A DNA stretch of 43,479 bases from DASPKT01 sp035626475 (GTDB lineage: Bacteria; Pseudomonadota; Alphaproteobacteria; Azospirillales; Azospirillaceae), in NCBI GenBank assembly GCA_035626475.1, contig DASPNP010000077.1, positions 1 to 43,479 of the forward strand, read 5' to 3'. Shown here piece by piece: positions 16,824 through 25,197 of this stretch (positions are counted from its first letter, which is position 1; every line of letters starts with the position of its first letter). The notes under the pieces are model-generated. The model saw only the letters and a list, made by a program, of their open reading frames with translations, was not told the origin of the DNA and ran no database searches. Both the position numbers and the translations under genes were made by a program.

Positions 16824-17849
16824 TCAGCCCCAGGCGCCTTCCGCCGGCAGCCCCGCCAGCCCGATCTCCTCCGGGGGAGCCGAGGCGGGCGGGGGCGAGG
16901 CCGGGGTGAGCAGGGGGGCGATGCCGCGGATGGCGCCCACCTCCGTCACGCCGATCCAGTGCCACTCGCCCTTCATGAAGTCGAAGGCGGCGGTGGCGCC
17001 GTCCACCGTCGTGGCCGCGCCCGTCGCCGGGGCGGCGTAGCGCACGACGACGTCGTCGATGCCGTCGCCGGTCAGGTCGCCGGTGGTCACGACCGACCAG
17101 CCCTCGTTGGGCGTGAAGATGCCGCGGAAGCCGGCCGAGCCCTTGGCCGGGTCCCAGGCGATCAGCTCGCGCGTGCCGTCCTGCTGGAACAGGATTTCGT
17201 CCCGGTTGGCGGCGCCGGCGAAGTTGCCGATGCCGACGACCTGCGTGCCCGGCCGCAGCTGGTCGATCAGCGTCTTTCCGGAGAGCTGGATCGTGGTCAG
17301 GTCGGCGCCGAAGATGGACAGCCCGGCATGGTAGATGGCGCGGACCTCGCCGTCGTCCGTGAAGCGCCCCGCGCCGAGATAGCTCCCGGTGCCGCCCAGG
17401 GACAGGAGCGGTACGGCGGCGCCGGACTTCACATCCTGCAGGAAATAGCTGTTGCCGGTGATTGGCCGGCTCATGCTGCCATTGTGCTCGAACCTGACCA
17501 TCGGCACGCCGGTATCCCAGGGCGTCGGATCAAGGTCGTAGATGTGGGTGCTGCCCCACTGCGTTCTGGGAACGTTGTCCGGGCCGTACAGCGACACGCC
17601 GGTCAGGGTCGGCGCGGCCGATCCGGGAGCGTAGGAGACGGCGATGCCGCGCCCGCCGCCGAAATCGTAGACGGCCTCCGCCCGACCGTCCTTGTCCGTG
17701 TCGGTCAGCGCCACGCGCCCGACCCGGGAGTTCCCAGGCACGCCCGGCGCGAACAGTGCGGGATCGACATAATGCAGATAGCGCAGCCCGCCGGCGGGGG
17801 TCCAGAGATGGGCACCGCCATTCATGACGAGATAGAGTTGCTCGGCCAC
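16824..17849 (-). CDS. Small FG-GAP/VCBS-like propeller protein
   Basis: 341 residues, beginning at a GTG (17849) preceded by AAGGAG. It has no signal peptide. Blade-like motifs are spaced through most of it: ALTDTDKDGRAEAVYDF, GAGRFTDDGEVRAIYHA, GIGNFAGAANRDEILFQQ and TTGDLTGDGIDDVVVRY, with ELIAWDPAKGSAGFRG matching the propeller domain of the three larger proteins (LIAWDQTKGAAGFAG). Unlike them it lacks RTX or PPC modules and the LVGIGDFG end, having a Pro/Ala-rich tail instead. FG-GAP-like propellers bind ligands or carbohydrate, often with Ca2+ in the DxDxDG loops. Function unknown; it may be an intracellular or separately exported relative. Divergent from the GNAT gene. Confidence 0.65.
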   Translation of the reverse strand: MAEQLYLVMNGGAHLWTPAGGLRYLHYVDPALFAPGVPGNSRVGRVALTDTDKDGRAEAVYDFGGGRGIAVSYAPGSAAPTLTGVSLYGPDNVPRTQWGSTHIYDLDPTPWDTGVPMVRFEHNGSMSRPITGNSYFLQDVKSGAAVPLLSLGGTGSYLGAGRFTDDGEVRAIYHAGLSIFGADLTTIQLSGKTLIDQLRPGTQVVGIGNFAGAANRDEILFQQDGTRELIAWDPAKGSAGFRGIFTPNEGWSVVTTGDLTGDGIDDVVVRYAAPATGAATTVDGATAAFDFMKGEWHWIGVTEVGAIRGIAPLLTPASPPPASAPPEEIGLAGLPAEGAWG

Positions 17850-17942
17850 GATCCAGACACTCCTTCAAACGCCTTTGCATCAATTAAACACCGGTGCCGC
17901 GAGAGAGGCTGTGATGAATCCTGTATCCGAATGGAGGTGGCG

Positions 17943-18452
17943 ATGAGCGCATTGGAGACGGACCGGCTGCGCGGCACGCCGCTGGGGCCGGCGGACCTCG
18001 GGGACATGCGGCTGATCCATGCCGATCCCACGGCCATGGTGACGCTGACGGCCGACGGGCGCCCGCTGGCGGAGGCGGTCACGGCGGAGCGGCTGGACCT
18101 CTTCGCCCGGCATTGGGCCGAGCACGGCTTCGGCCCCTGGGGCTGGCGCCTGCGCGGCGGCGACTTCGTCGGCTATTGCGGGTTGAAGCGCGGCCCGGTG
18201 GACGGGGGCACGGAGGTGGAGCTGCTCTACGGGCTGCGGCCGGCTTACTGGCGGCAAGGGCTGGTGCGCGAGGCGGGGCGGGCGGTGCTGGCCCATGCCC
18301 GCGACGCGCTGGGGCTGGACAGCCTGGTCTGCTTCACCCTGCCGACCAACCGCGACAGCCGCCGCGCCATGGAGGGGCTGGGCTTCGCCTTCGAGCGCCA
18401 CATCCGACACGCCGGCCTGCCGCACGTGCTGTACCGGCTGCGGCTGCGCTGA
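17943..18452 (+). CDS. GNAT-family N-acetyltransferase (RimJ/RimL type)
   Basis: 169 residues from the ATG at 17943, which follows GGAGG; an in-frame ATG at 17931 lies ahead of that site and is less likely. The order ETDRLRGTPL near the N-terminus, GDFVGYCGLKRG, VELLYGLRPAYWRQGLVREAGRAVL (acetyl-CoA-binding motif A) and LPTNRDSRRAMEGLGFAFE (motif B) is that of RimJ/RimL-like GNAT enzymes, which acetylate N-terminal or side-chain amino groups of proteins or small molecules. The substrate cannot be told. Confidence 0.85.
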   Translation: MSALETDRLRGTPLGPADLGDMRLIHADPTAMVTLTADGRPLAEAVTAERLDLFARHWAEHGFGPWGWRLRGGDFVGYCGLKRGPVDGGTEVELLYGLRPAYWRQGLVREAGRAVLAHARDALGLDSLVCFTLPTNRDSRRAMEGLGFAFERHIRHAGLPHVLYRLRLR

Positions 18453-18583
18453 TCCGAGAGAAGGCCGAAGGGCCGGGCCGCCCGCGTGCTTTTTGACCTG
18501 CATCATTGTCCGGGCGCACCGTTGCCGCGATCCTGCGGGCACGATTAAGCTTCGACGAACCATCGCAGACGGGGAACGGGACC

Positions 18584-19396
18584 ATGGGCTTCAAGACGAT
18601 CCAGGTGCATGTGGGAACGGACGCCGCCAGCGACGACCGCGTCGCCGCCGCCGCCGACTTCGCCCGCCGGCAGGATGCGCGCCTGCGCGGCGTGCTGACC
18701 CTGGCGCCGTCGGAGCTGCCCGGGCTGGATCTGGGCGACGGGATCGAGGAGGCGCGCCGCGTCGCCGCCCGCGTCGCCGCGCCGATCGAGGAGCGGTTCC
18801 GCGCCGTGGCGTCGCGCGAGGGGCTGCGCTTCGACTGGATCATGGAGGTGGGCGACGAGGCCGAGCATCTGGCCGTCCACGCCCGCTACGCCGACGTGGT
18901 GGTGCTGAGCCAGGACCGGCGCGAGAGCCTGTGGAACGACTTCAGCACCAACCTGCCCGACCATCTGCCCTTCGCGGCGGGCTGCCCGGTGCTGGTGCTG
19001 CCGCCGGACCGGACGGCGCCCGTGGACGCCTCGAACATCCTGGTCGCCTGGAAGCCCACCCGCGAGGCCGCGGCCGCCGTCCGCGCCGCCCTGCCGGTGC
19101 TGAAGGAGGCGGCGACGGTCACCGTCATCACCGCCGGGTCGCGCGACGAGACGGAGCTTCACGGCGCCGGCATCCTCCGCTTCCTGGGCGAGCATGGCGT
19201 GAAGGCCAGCCTGCGCACGCCGGAGGCGCCGGAGGATTCGGCCGGCCGCTCGCTGCTGGTCGAGGCCGGGGCGGTCGGTGCCGGGCTGCTGGTGATGGGC
19301 GTCTACGGCCATTCCCGCCTGCGCGAGCGCATCCTGGGCGGCACCTCGCGCCACGTGCTGCACCATGCGGAGATCCCGCTGCTGGTCGCGCATTGA
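18584..19396 (+). CDS. Universal stress protein, tandem UspA domains
   Basis: 270 residues from the ATG at 18584, two UspA-type alpha/beta domains in tandem. The first (1-140) runs from FKTIQVHV to LPFAAGCPVLVLPP without the ATP-binding glycine pattern; the second ends GVYGHSRLRERILGGTSRHV, LHHAEIPLLVAH, matching the G-x2-G-x9-G-[ST] nucleotide-binding motif. So ATP binding is expected only in the second domain. USPs act in the cytoplasm in stress tolerance and signalling. Its stop is 5 bases from that of the convergent next gene. Confidence 0.88.
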   Translation: MGFKTIQVHVGTDAASDDRVAAAADFARRQDARLRGVLTLAPSELPGLDLGDGIEEARRVAARVAAPIEERFRAVASREGLRFDWIMEVGDEAEHLAVHARYADVVVLSQDRRESLWNDFSTNLPDHLPFAAGCPVLVLPPDRTAPVDASNILVAWKPTREAAAAVRAALPVLKEAATVTVITAGSRDETELHGAGILRFLGEHGVKASLRTPEAPEDSAGRSLLVEAGAVGAGLLVMGVYGHSRLRERILGGTSRHVLHHAEIPLLVAH

Positions 19397-19401
19397 ACCG
19401 G

Positions 19402-19989
19402 CTATTCCCGCTCCAGCCGCAGCCGGGGCCAGGACAGGTCCCAGCGCTTGGCGTCCAGCCGCTCGCGGTACTGCGCCAGCTTGTCGGGGCGGGAGAGGGC
19501 GTGCGGCGTCGGGCGGACCCTCAGGCCGAACAGATCGGCCGTGCCCAGCGGCGCCAGCACGTCGACTCCTCCTGGTCCTAGCCTGGCGGCGACGCAGGTC
19601 GGCGTCTCCAGCCAGCGGGTCAGGGCCTCGGCCGTGTCTTGGTAGGGCGTGTCGCCATTGCGTACGTGCATCCGCGCCTGGTTGCGGGCCGACCAGACGG
19701 GTGGCGGGTCGTAGGGCGCCGGCGGTGACATCGCCTCCAGGCGCGCCTCGATGACGGGTTCCCCCCGCCCCTCGGGATCGGCGGGGTCGAAATAGACCAC
19801 ATCCAGGTCGGGCAGCGGCGTCGGCCGGTCGAAACCGTGCAGCCGGTCCCATACCGCGCCCCGGACGAAGCCGGCGCCGATCCAGGCGTCCGGCAGGCCG
19901 AGCGTCGCCAATGCCTCCAGGCAGGCCATGTGCCAGGAAGACGCCGCCAAGATGTCCGCGATGCGGGTCCGGTCGGTGAGGGCGGTCAT
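19402..19989 (-). CDS. Nucleotidyltransferase-like protein (COG3575/DUF925 type)
   Basis: 195 residues from the ATG at 19989 (an ATG at 20025 would add 12 residues). The N-terminal part has IGAGFVRGAVWDRLHGF and PLPDLDVVYFDP, i.e. the Gly-rich turn plus D-x-D pattern of the polymerase-beta-like nucleotidyltransferase fold; the middle has VWSARNQARMHVRNGDTPYQ and EALTRWLETPTCVAARL, typical of this small family. Members are conserved but have no assigned substrate. The gene is single and divergent from the Mpo1-like gene. Confidence 0.75.
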   Translation of the reverse strand: MTALTDRTRIADILAASSWHMACLEALATLGLPDAWIGAGFVRGAVWDRLHGFDRPTPLPDLDVVYFDPADPEGRGEPVIEARLEAMSPPAPYDPPPVWSARNQARMHVRNGDTPYQDTAEALTRWLETPTCVAARLGPGGVDVLAPLGTADLFGLRVRPTPHALSRPDKLAQYRERLDAKRWDLSWPRLRLERE

Positions 19990-20063
19990 GGCGAGCACTC
20001 TTGCGCGCGGCGGGGGAGCCCCCATACTAGGCGCAAAGCCCGAAGGGCAGGGAAGGGGAGAGG

Positions 20064-20600
20064 ATGATGGGCGATCTGTTCGAGCGCCAGATGGCGATGT
20101 ACGTGACCTACCACCGCGACGCGCGCAACCGCGCCACCCATTTCCTGGGCATCCCCGCCATCGTCTTCTCGCTGATCCAGCTGAGCGCCCTGGTGCGGCT
20201 CCCGGTGGGCGAGCAGGGCCTGTCGCTGGCGGTGGCGCTGACCGTCGCCGTCTGGGCGCTGTGGGTGGCGCTTAACCGGCCGATCGGGCTGGCGATGGCG
20301 CTGTTCCTGGCCCCCTGCGTGTGGCTGGCGGAATGGGTCGCGGCGACGCAAGGGCCCGCCACGGTCTGGTGGGTGTTCGGCGCCACCTTCGTCGGCGGCT
20401 GGGCGCTGCAGCTCTGGGGCCATGTCTACGAGGGCAAGCGGCCGGCGCTGCTGTCCAACCTGTTCCAGGCGCTGATCGGCCCCATGTTCCTGGTGGCCGA
20501 GATCTTCGAGCATCTGGGCCTGCAGAAGGACCTGCGCGACCGGGTCGAGACCATCGCCCGCGCCCGCGAGGCCGGGATGGTGAAGGCGGCCGCCGAGTAG
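20064..20600 (+). CDS. Mpo1-like (DUF962) membrane protein
   Basis: 178 residues. It has the DUF962 pattern: YHRDARNRATHFLGIPAIVFSL near the N-terminus (His17, His26), three to four hydrophobic segments (about 30-48, 53-70, 73-92, 100-118), and LQLWGHVYEGKRPALLSN (His120). Yeast Mpo1 is an Fe-dependent dioxygenase in alpha-oxidation of 2-hydroxy fatty acids; the His residues seen match the conserved ones. Bacterial members are not characterised and the reaction here is inferred. Start: tandem ATGATG after GGGGAGAGG. It shares a terminator hairpin with dps at 20619. Confidence 0.78.
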   Translation: MMGDLFERQMAMYVTYHRDARNRATHFLGIPAIVFSLIQLSALVRLPVGEQGLSLAVALTVAVWALWVALNRPIGLAMALFLAPCVWLAEWVAATQGPATVWWVFGATFVGGWALQLWGHVYEGKRPALLSNLFQALIGPMFLVAEIFEHLGLQKDLRDRVETIARAREAGMVKAAAE

Positions 20601-20612
20601 ACGGCCGCCTTC
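20582..20612. terminator. Shared hairpin between convergent genes
   Basis: GAAGGCGGCCG (20582-20592) and CGGCCGCCTTC (20602-20612) form a perfect 11-base stem that contains the stop codon of the Mpo1-like gene in its loop and ends 7 bases from the dps stop. No strong T run, so it may work with Rho or as mRNA 3' protection. Confidence 0.6.
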
Positions 20613-20618
20613 ACGCCT

Positions 20619-21098
20619 CTATTCCAGCAGCGACCGCAGCATCCAGGCGGTCTTCTCATGCAGCTGCATGCGCTGGGTCAGCAGGTCGCAGGTCGGCTCG
20701 TCGCTGGCCTCCTCGGCGATGGGGAAGACCGAGCGCGCGGTGCGGGCCACCGTCTCCTGGCCGGCCACCAGCTGGCGGATCATCTCGTCGGCGCTCGGCA
20801 CGCCGCTCTCCTCGGGGATGGAGGTCAGGGCGGCGAACTTGGACGCGCTGCCGGGGGCGGGGAAGCCCAGGGCGCGGATGCGCTCGGCGATCTCGTCCAG
20901 CGCCGTCCACTGCTCGGTGTACTGCTCCATGAACATGGTGTGGAGCGTGTTGAACATCGGACCCTTGACGTTCCAATGGAAGTTGTGGGTCTTCAGATAA
21001 AGCGCGAAGCTGTCCGCCAGCAGCCGGGACAGCCCGTCGGCGATGCGGGCGCGGGCCTCGGCGGGGATGCCGATGTCGATCTGGGGGGCGGTGGCCAT
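20619..21098 (-). CDS. dps: Dps-family DNA-protecting ferritin-like protein
   Basis: 159 residues; the ATG at 21098 follows AGGAGG. Dps dodecamers oxidise Fe2+ with H2O2 and store iron, protecting DNA. Seen: THNFHWNVKGPMFNTLHTMF with ligand His41 and His53, then ALDEIAERIRALG (Asp68, Glu72), and HEKTAWMLRSLLE at the end. The acidic residue usually found four positions after the second His (LHxxFE) is Met here, with Glu at the next position. Expression is probably under oxidative-stress or stationary-phase control, but no operator was recognised. A second Dps is encoded 1 kb away. Confidence 0.9.
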   Translation of the reverse strand: MATAPQIDIGIPAEARARIADGLSRLLADSFALYLKTHNFHWNVKGPMFNTLHTMFMEQYTEQWTALDEIAERIRALGFPAPGSASKFAALTSIPEESGVPSADEMIRQLVAGQETVARTARSVFPIAEEASDEPTCDLLTQRMQLHEKTAWMLRSLLE

Positions 21099-21229
21099 GG
21101 CCGGGTCCTCCTGGTTGTCGTCCTTGGCACCAAGGATAGGCCGCCCGGCGGAGCCCGGCAAGTATGTTTGGAATGGTTCTAAAGTGGAGAATGGGTGTTG
21201 CTGAGGATCATTGCGGGGAGGGACGCCTG

Positions 21230-22039
21230 ATGCCGCGCCCCTCCGGCCTGAAGGACATGACCGGCGCCGAGGTGCCGCTCTACGACGCCGCCGAGTTCGA
21301 GGCGCTGCGCCGCGCCGGGGCGTTGGCGGCGGCCACGCTCGATTTCATCGCGGGCCATATCCGCCCGGGCGTCAGCACCGGCGAGATCGACCGGCTGTGC
21401 GAGAGCTTCATGCGCGACCGCGGCGGCGTTCCGGCCACCATCGGCTACCATGGCTACAAGCACGCCTCGTGCATCTCCGTAAACCATGTGGTGACACACG
21501 GCATCCCCAGCGACGACAAGCGGCTGGCCGAGGGCGACATCGTCAATGTCGACGTGACGCCGATCCTGGACGGCTTCTACGGCGACAGCAGCCGCACCTT
21601 CCTGGTGGGCGAGCCGCCGGTGCTGGCGCGCCGCCTGGTCAAGGCCACCGAGGAGGCGCTGTGGGCCGGCATAAACATCGTGCGTCCCGGCGCCACGCTG
21701 GGCGATGTCGGCGCGGCGATCCAGGCCGTCGCCGACCGCGAGCGGTTCAGCGTCGTCCAGGATTATTGCGGACACGGAACGGGTGCCGTCTTCCACGACG
21801 CGCCGCAGGTGCTGCATTACGGCAGGAAGGGGACCGGGCTCCGTCTCGAAGCCGGAATGGTCTTCACCATCGAGCCGATGCTGAACGCCGGCAAGCCCGG
21901 GGTGAAGACCCTGCCGGACGGCTGGACCGCCGTCACCCGCGACCGCTCGCTGTCCGCCCAGTTCGAGCACACGATCGGCGTCACGGAGACGGGCGTGGAG
22001 GTGTTCACCCTGTCGAAGGCGGCTGCCCGGTCGGCATGA
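21230..22039 (+). CDS. map: Methionine aminopeptidase, type I
   Basis: 269 residues from the ATG at 21230, preceded by GGGGAGGG; the longer frame upstream is not expected to be translated. The enzyme removes the initiator Met from new proteins. All five metal ligands are visible: Asp108 and Asp119 (NVDVTPILDGFYGDSSRTF), His182 (GHGTG), Glu215 (FTIEPM) and Glu246 (QFEHTIG). His90 (VVTHGIP) is the usual substrate-contacting residue. No zinc-finger extension. It sits between two dps genes and ends beside REP units. Confidence 0.95.
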   Translation: MPRPSGLKDMTGAEVPLYDAAEFEALRRAGALAAATLDFIAGHIRPGVSTGEIDRLCESFMRDRGGVPATIGYHGYKHASCISVNHVVTHGIPSDDKRLAEGDIVNVDVTPILDGFYGDSSRTFLVGEPPVLARRLVKATEEALWAGINIVRPGATLGDVGAAIQAVADRERFSVVQDYCGHGTGAVFHDAPQVLHYGRKGTGLRLEAGMVFTIEPMLNAGKPGVKTLPDGWTAVTRDRSLSAQFEHTIGVTETGVEVFTLSKAAARSA

Positions 22040-22049
22040 CCCGACGGTG

Positions 22050-22127
22050 ATGTCGCATTGCGCTCCGCTCCATGCGACCTACGAACGCTTGCCCGTAGGT
22101 CGCATGGAGGCGCAGCCGCAATGCGAC
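22050..22127. repeat. Paired REP-like palindromic units, head-to-head
   Basis: A right-type unit (22050-22082, stem GTCGCAT/ATGCGAC with a GCTCCGCTC-like loop, ending CTAC) is followed after 11 bases by a left-type unit (22094-22127, starting GTAGGTCGCATGGAG). This is the reverse arrangement to the pair at 13.5 kb. It lies between convergent map and dps. Confidence 0.75.
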
Positions 22128-22149
22128 GCGTCCCGGTGCGGGACCGCGA

Positions 22150-22665
22150 TTAGCCGAAGCTCGCGCGCAGCATCCAGGCGGCCTTCTCGTGGGCCTGCAT
22201 GCGCTGGTTCATCAGATCCTCGGTGACGGTGTCCTCGGCCTCGCTGGCGAGCTTGGCGACCTCGCGGCAGCCGCGCACGACCGTCTCGTTGTCGCGGACC
22301 AGCTGCTCCAGCATGGCGCGGGCGTCGGGCACGCCCAGCTCGTCCTGGATGCGGGTCAGCTTCAGGAACTGGCTGAGGCTGCCGGGCGCGAAATGGCCCA
22401 GCGCCCGGATGCGCTCGGCGACCTCGTCCACCGCCTCGGTCAAATCCTCGTACTGGTCCTGGAACATGGCGTGCAGGCTGTGGAACTGCGGCCCGGTGAC
22501 GTTCCAGTGGAAGCCGTGGGTCTTGCCCAGCAGCGTGTAGCTGTCGGCGAGCACATGGGCGAGGCCCTCGGAGATCGCCTTGCGCTGGTTGTCCCCGATG
22601 CCGGTCTCGACGCCCAGCGCCTCGTCGGAAGCTGGGGTCTCGGCGGTCTGCAGGCGGTTGTCCAT
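22150..22665 (-). CDS. Second Dps-family protein
   Basis: 171 residues from the ATG at 22665, which follows AGGGAG. Compared with the Dps at 20619 it has an N-terminal extension of about 15 residues (MDNRLQTAETPASDEALG) that could bind DNA or tune assembly. The core is THGFHWNVTGPQFHSLHAMF, AVDEVAERIRALG and HEKAAWMLRASFG. As in the other copy, the position four after the second His is non-acidic (Gln) with Asp next to it. The two proteins are clearly paralogues but far from identical, so the duplication is old. It lies downstream of the EF-G-like gene on the same strand, with hairpins between. Confidence 0.9.
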   Translation of the reverse strand: MDNRLQTAETPASDEALGVETGIGDNQRKAISEGLAHVLADSYTLLGKTHGFHWNVTGPQFHSLHAMFQDQYEDLTEAVDEVAERIRALGHFAPGSLSQFLKLTRIQDELGVPDARAMLEQLVRDNETVVRGCREVAKLASEAEDTVTEDLMNQRMQAHEKAAWMLRASFG

Positions 22666-22682
22666 GCGGGTCTCCCTGGTAT

Positions 22683-22722
22683 GGAAAGGGCGGCCGCCGG
22701 GTCGTCCCGGGACCGCCCTTCC
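22683..22722 (-). terminator. Hairpin between the EF-G-like gene and the second dps
   Basis: On the minus strand GGAAGGGCGG and CCGCCCTTTCC form a long stem with one bulge around a CCCGG-rich inner part. It lies after the EF-G-like stop (22763) and before the dps start. A weaker CCCCC/GGGGG hairpin is at 22735-22756. The T run is short, so termination is only probable. Confidence 0.4.
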
Positions 22723-22762
22723 AACGCTCCGGCTCCCCCACACGTTCCTTTGGGGGCCGCCC

Positions 22763-24805
22763 CTACTGCGCCGCGACCCCGGCCTGCCGTAGCTCCGCCA
22801 CCCGGTCGGCCAGCCGCCCGGTCAGCTCCTGCAGATGGTCGAAGACCGCCGTGTAGCTGCCCAACCCCAGCGTGATGGAGCGCAGCTCGATGATGAGGTC
22901 GGCCATGTCGGCCTGCGGCATGTAGACCTTCACCTCGTCCCAGCCGGCCCAGCCGGGCCTCACGTCGAAGCCCAGGATCTGCCCGCGTCGCCCGCTGGCC
23001 AGCCGCTGCACCCTGGCGGTGAACTCGGTCGGGGTGGAGAGATTGACCAGCATGATCGGCTCCAGCAGCACCGGCTCGCACTTGCCCAGCGCCTCCTGCA
23101 GCGCCTGCCGGCCGACCGTGCGGAAGGCCTGCTCGCTGCTGTCCACCGCATGGTACTGGCCGCCGGTCAGCGTCACCTCCAGATCGACCACGGGGAAGCC
23201 CATGGGCCCGGAGGCCAGAGCCTCGCGGCAGCCCTCCTCGACGGCGGGGATGAACTGACGCGGCACGGCGCCGCCCACGACCGCGTCCTTGAACTGGAAG
23301 CCGGATCCCCGCGGCAGCGGCCGCACCGCCACATGGACGTCGGCGAACTGCCCGTGCCCGCCGGTCTGGCGCTTGAAGCGGCTGTGCAGCTCCGTTCCCT
23401 TGCGGATGGTCTCGCGGTAGGGGATGACCGGGGCATGGGCGCGGACGGGGACGTTGTGGCGGTTCCGGAGGCGGTCGGCGGCGATGCCCAGATGCACCGG
23501 CCCCTGGCCGCACAGCACCATCTCCGCCGTCTCCGCCCGGTGGTGCAGGGTCAGCGACGGGTCCTCGTCCACCAGCTTGTGGATGGCGGCGGTCAGCTTC
23601 ACCTCGTCGGTGCGCTGTTCGGCCTGCACGGCGATGGCGTGGACCGGTTCCGGGGCATCCGGCCAGAAGGCGGCGCGGATCGACTGGCCCTTGTCGGTCA
23701 GCACGTCGCCGGCGCGCGCCTTCTCCAGCTTGCCCAGCGCCACCAGATCGCCGGCCTGGGCCCCGGCGATCTTGGTGACGGTCCCGCCGAACAGCGCGAA
23801 GAGGCCGCTGACCTTCTCGCCGCCCAGGCACATGCCGTCGGCCACCTGCCCGCGCCAGACGCGCGACAGCGACAGGCGGCCGGTGTGCGGCGTGTGCAGC
23901 ACCTTCGCGACCTGCGCGACGGAGCCGCCCTCGGGGATGCCCAGCCGCTCGGCCGTGGCGGCAGGCTCCGGCGTCTCGTGGCGCAGCGCCTTCAGCAGGC
24001 GGCGGACGCCATGGTCGCGCTCGGCGCTGCCCAGGAAGACCGGCACGATCAGGTCCTGCGCCAGGTCGGCGGCCAGCTGCCGGTAAATCTCGTTGCGGTC
24101 GGGCGCGACGTCCTCGAGCAGCTTCTCCAGCAACCCGTCGTCGAAATCGGCCAGCGCCTCCAGCATCTCCTGCCGGGCCTCGCGCTCGCGGTCGCGCACC
24201 GTCTCGGGCATCTGCACCAGGTCCGACGCCTGCCCCGGCTTGAAGCGGTAGGCGCGCTCGGACACCAGGTCGACATAGCCGGTGACGTCCTGCCCGTCGC
24301 GGATCGGCACCTCGCGCAGCACCAGCGGCCGCTGCGACACCGCCTGCAGCGCCTGCATCAGGTCGCGGATCCGGGTGCCGCCGGCGCCCAGCTGGTCCAC
24401 TTTGTTGATGAACAGCATGTGGGGGATGGCGTTGTCGTCGAGGAACTTGAAGAGCGGCGCCAGCATCAGCGCCTTGTCGGGCACCGGTTCGCAGACCACC
24501 ACGGCCACGTCCGCCACCATCAGGGCGCGGCAGGCCTCGGACATCAGCTCGATGGAACCGGGGCAGTCGATCAGGTGCCAGCGGTCGCCCAGGTAATCCA
24601 GGGAGGCGACGCCCATCTCCACGGTCATGCGGCGCGCCTTCGCCTCGGCCGACGCGTCGCCCACGGTGTCGCCGCTGCCTGCGCCGCCCTTGCGCTGGAT
24701 GGCGCCCGCGGCCAGCAGCAGGCTTTCCATCAGGCTGGTCTTGCCGCTGAGATAGGGGCCGACCAGGGCCGCGCAGCGCGGCGCGGCTCTCTTGCCGTTG
24801 TGCAT
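22763..24805 (-). CDS. Elongation factor G-like GTPase (EF-G paralogue)
   Basis: 680 residues with the EF-G domain order: G domain (P loop GPYLSGKT at 16-23, DCPGS at 80-84, NKVD at 134-137), domain II (about 290-370), then domains III-V including RGxELHSRFKRQTGGHGQFADV and the C-terminal AVDSSEQAF and RRGQILGFDV segments. The canonical EF-G DTPGH is replaced by DCPGS, so the catalytic His used for ribosome-triggered GTP hydrolysis is absent; the classic AHIDAGKT is also changed. This matches the EF-G-like group found in alphaproteobacteria and others beside a normal fusA (present here at 41235). Its role is unknown; translocation, recycling or stress tolerance are all possible. Confidence 0.85.
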   Translation of the reverse strand: MHNGKRAAPRCAALVGPYLSGKTSLMESLLLAAGAIQRKGGAGSGDTVGDASAEAKARRMTVEMGVASLDYLGDRWHLIDCPGSIELMSEACRALMVADVAVVVCEPVPDKALMLAPLFKFLDDNAIPHMLFINKVDQLGAGGTRIRDLMQALQAVSQRPLVLREVPIRDGQDVTGYVDLVSERAYRFKPGQASDLVQMPETVRDREREARQEMLEALADFDDGLLEKLLEDVAPDRNEIYRQLAADLAQDLIVPVFLGSAERDHGVRRLLKALRHETPEPAATAERLGIPEGGSVAQVAKVLHTPHTGRLSLSRVWRGQVADGMCLGGEKVSGLFALFGGTVTKIAGAQAGDLVALGKLEKARAGDVLTDKGQSIRAAFWPDAPEPVHAIAVQAEQRTDEVKLTAAIHKLVDEDPSLTLHHRAETAEMVLCGQGPVHLGIAADRLRNRHNVPVRAHAPVIPYRETIRKGTELHSRFKRQTGGHGQFADVHVAVRPLPRGSGFQFKDAVVGGAVPRQFIPAVEEGCREALASGPMGFPVVDLEVTLTGGQYHAVDSSEQAFRTVGRQALQEALGKCEPVLLEPIMLVNLSTPTEFTARVQRLASGRRGQILGFDVRPGWAGWDEVKVYMPQADMADLIIELRSITLGLGSYTAVFDHLQELTGRLADRVAELRQAGVAAQ

Positions 24806-25197
24806 TTTCCGCCTCCGGGTGCTGTTCAGCGCCCCTTAGGCATCTTCGACCACGACCGGCCCGGACTGGCCGCCCGCGGCGGGGCGCCCGTTTCCTCCGC
24901 CGAAGATGACACACCCACCCTCCCGCGGAGTCGAGAGCGAAAAGGGAGGGGCACCCCGCCCGGGGCAAGACTCCGCCGCATGCCCCCGAGCCCGCCATTG
25001 CGCCGCAGCATGATCTGGCGGCCGCGGGCCATTACCTCATCTATGGGGGCGGGGGCGGCGGCGACTACAATCCGTTGATCCGCATCTGTCCCGGGTTGCT
25101 AAAAAGCCATGGGCATTTGCCATATTTACAGAAGCATTGAGTAATCCACGGTTTCAACTAAAGTATAGGTTCCTGAAAGCTGCCGGAGGGGGCGGTT
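24806..25197. other. Intergenic region before the coiled-coil pair
   Basis: No gene is recognised. CCCTCCC (about 24919) and GGGAGGG (about 24944) can pair. At the right end a weak promoter is possible: TTGAGT (25137-25142), 16 bases, TAAAGT (25159-25164), in an A/T-rich patch (25100-25170), followed by GGAGGGGG before the TTG start at 25198. Confidence 0.35.

Noticed and set aside
20064..20600. Horizontal transfer island around the Mpo1/Dps cluster
   Set aside because: No change in base use, integrase, tRNA or flanking repeats that would mark an island.
24950..25140. Gly-rich open frame (HYLIYGG...DYNPL) before the coiled-coil pair
   Set aside because: No start with a ribosome site and no family resemblance; treated as non-coding.
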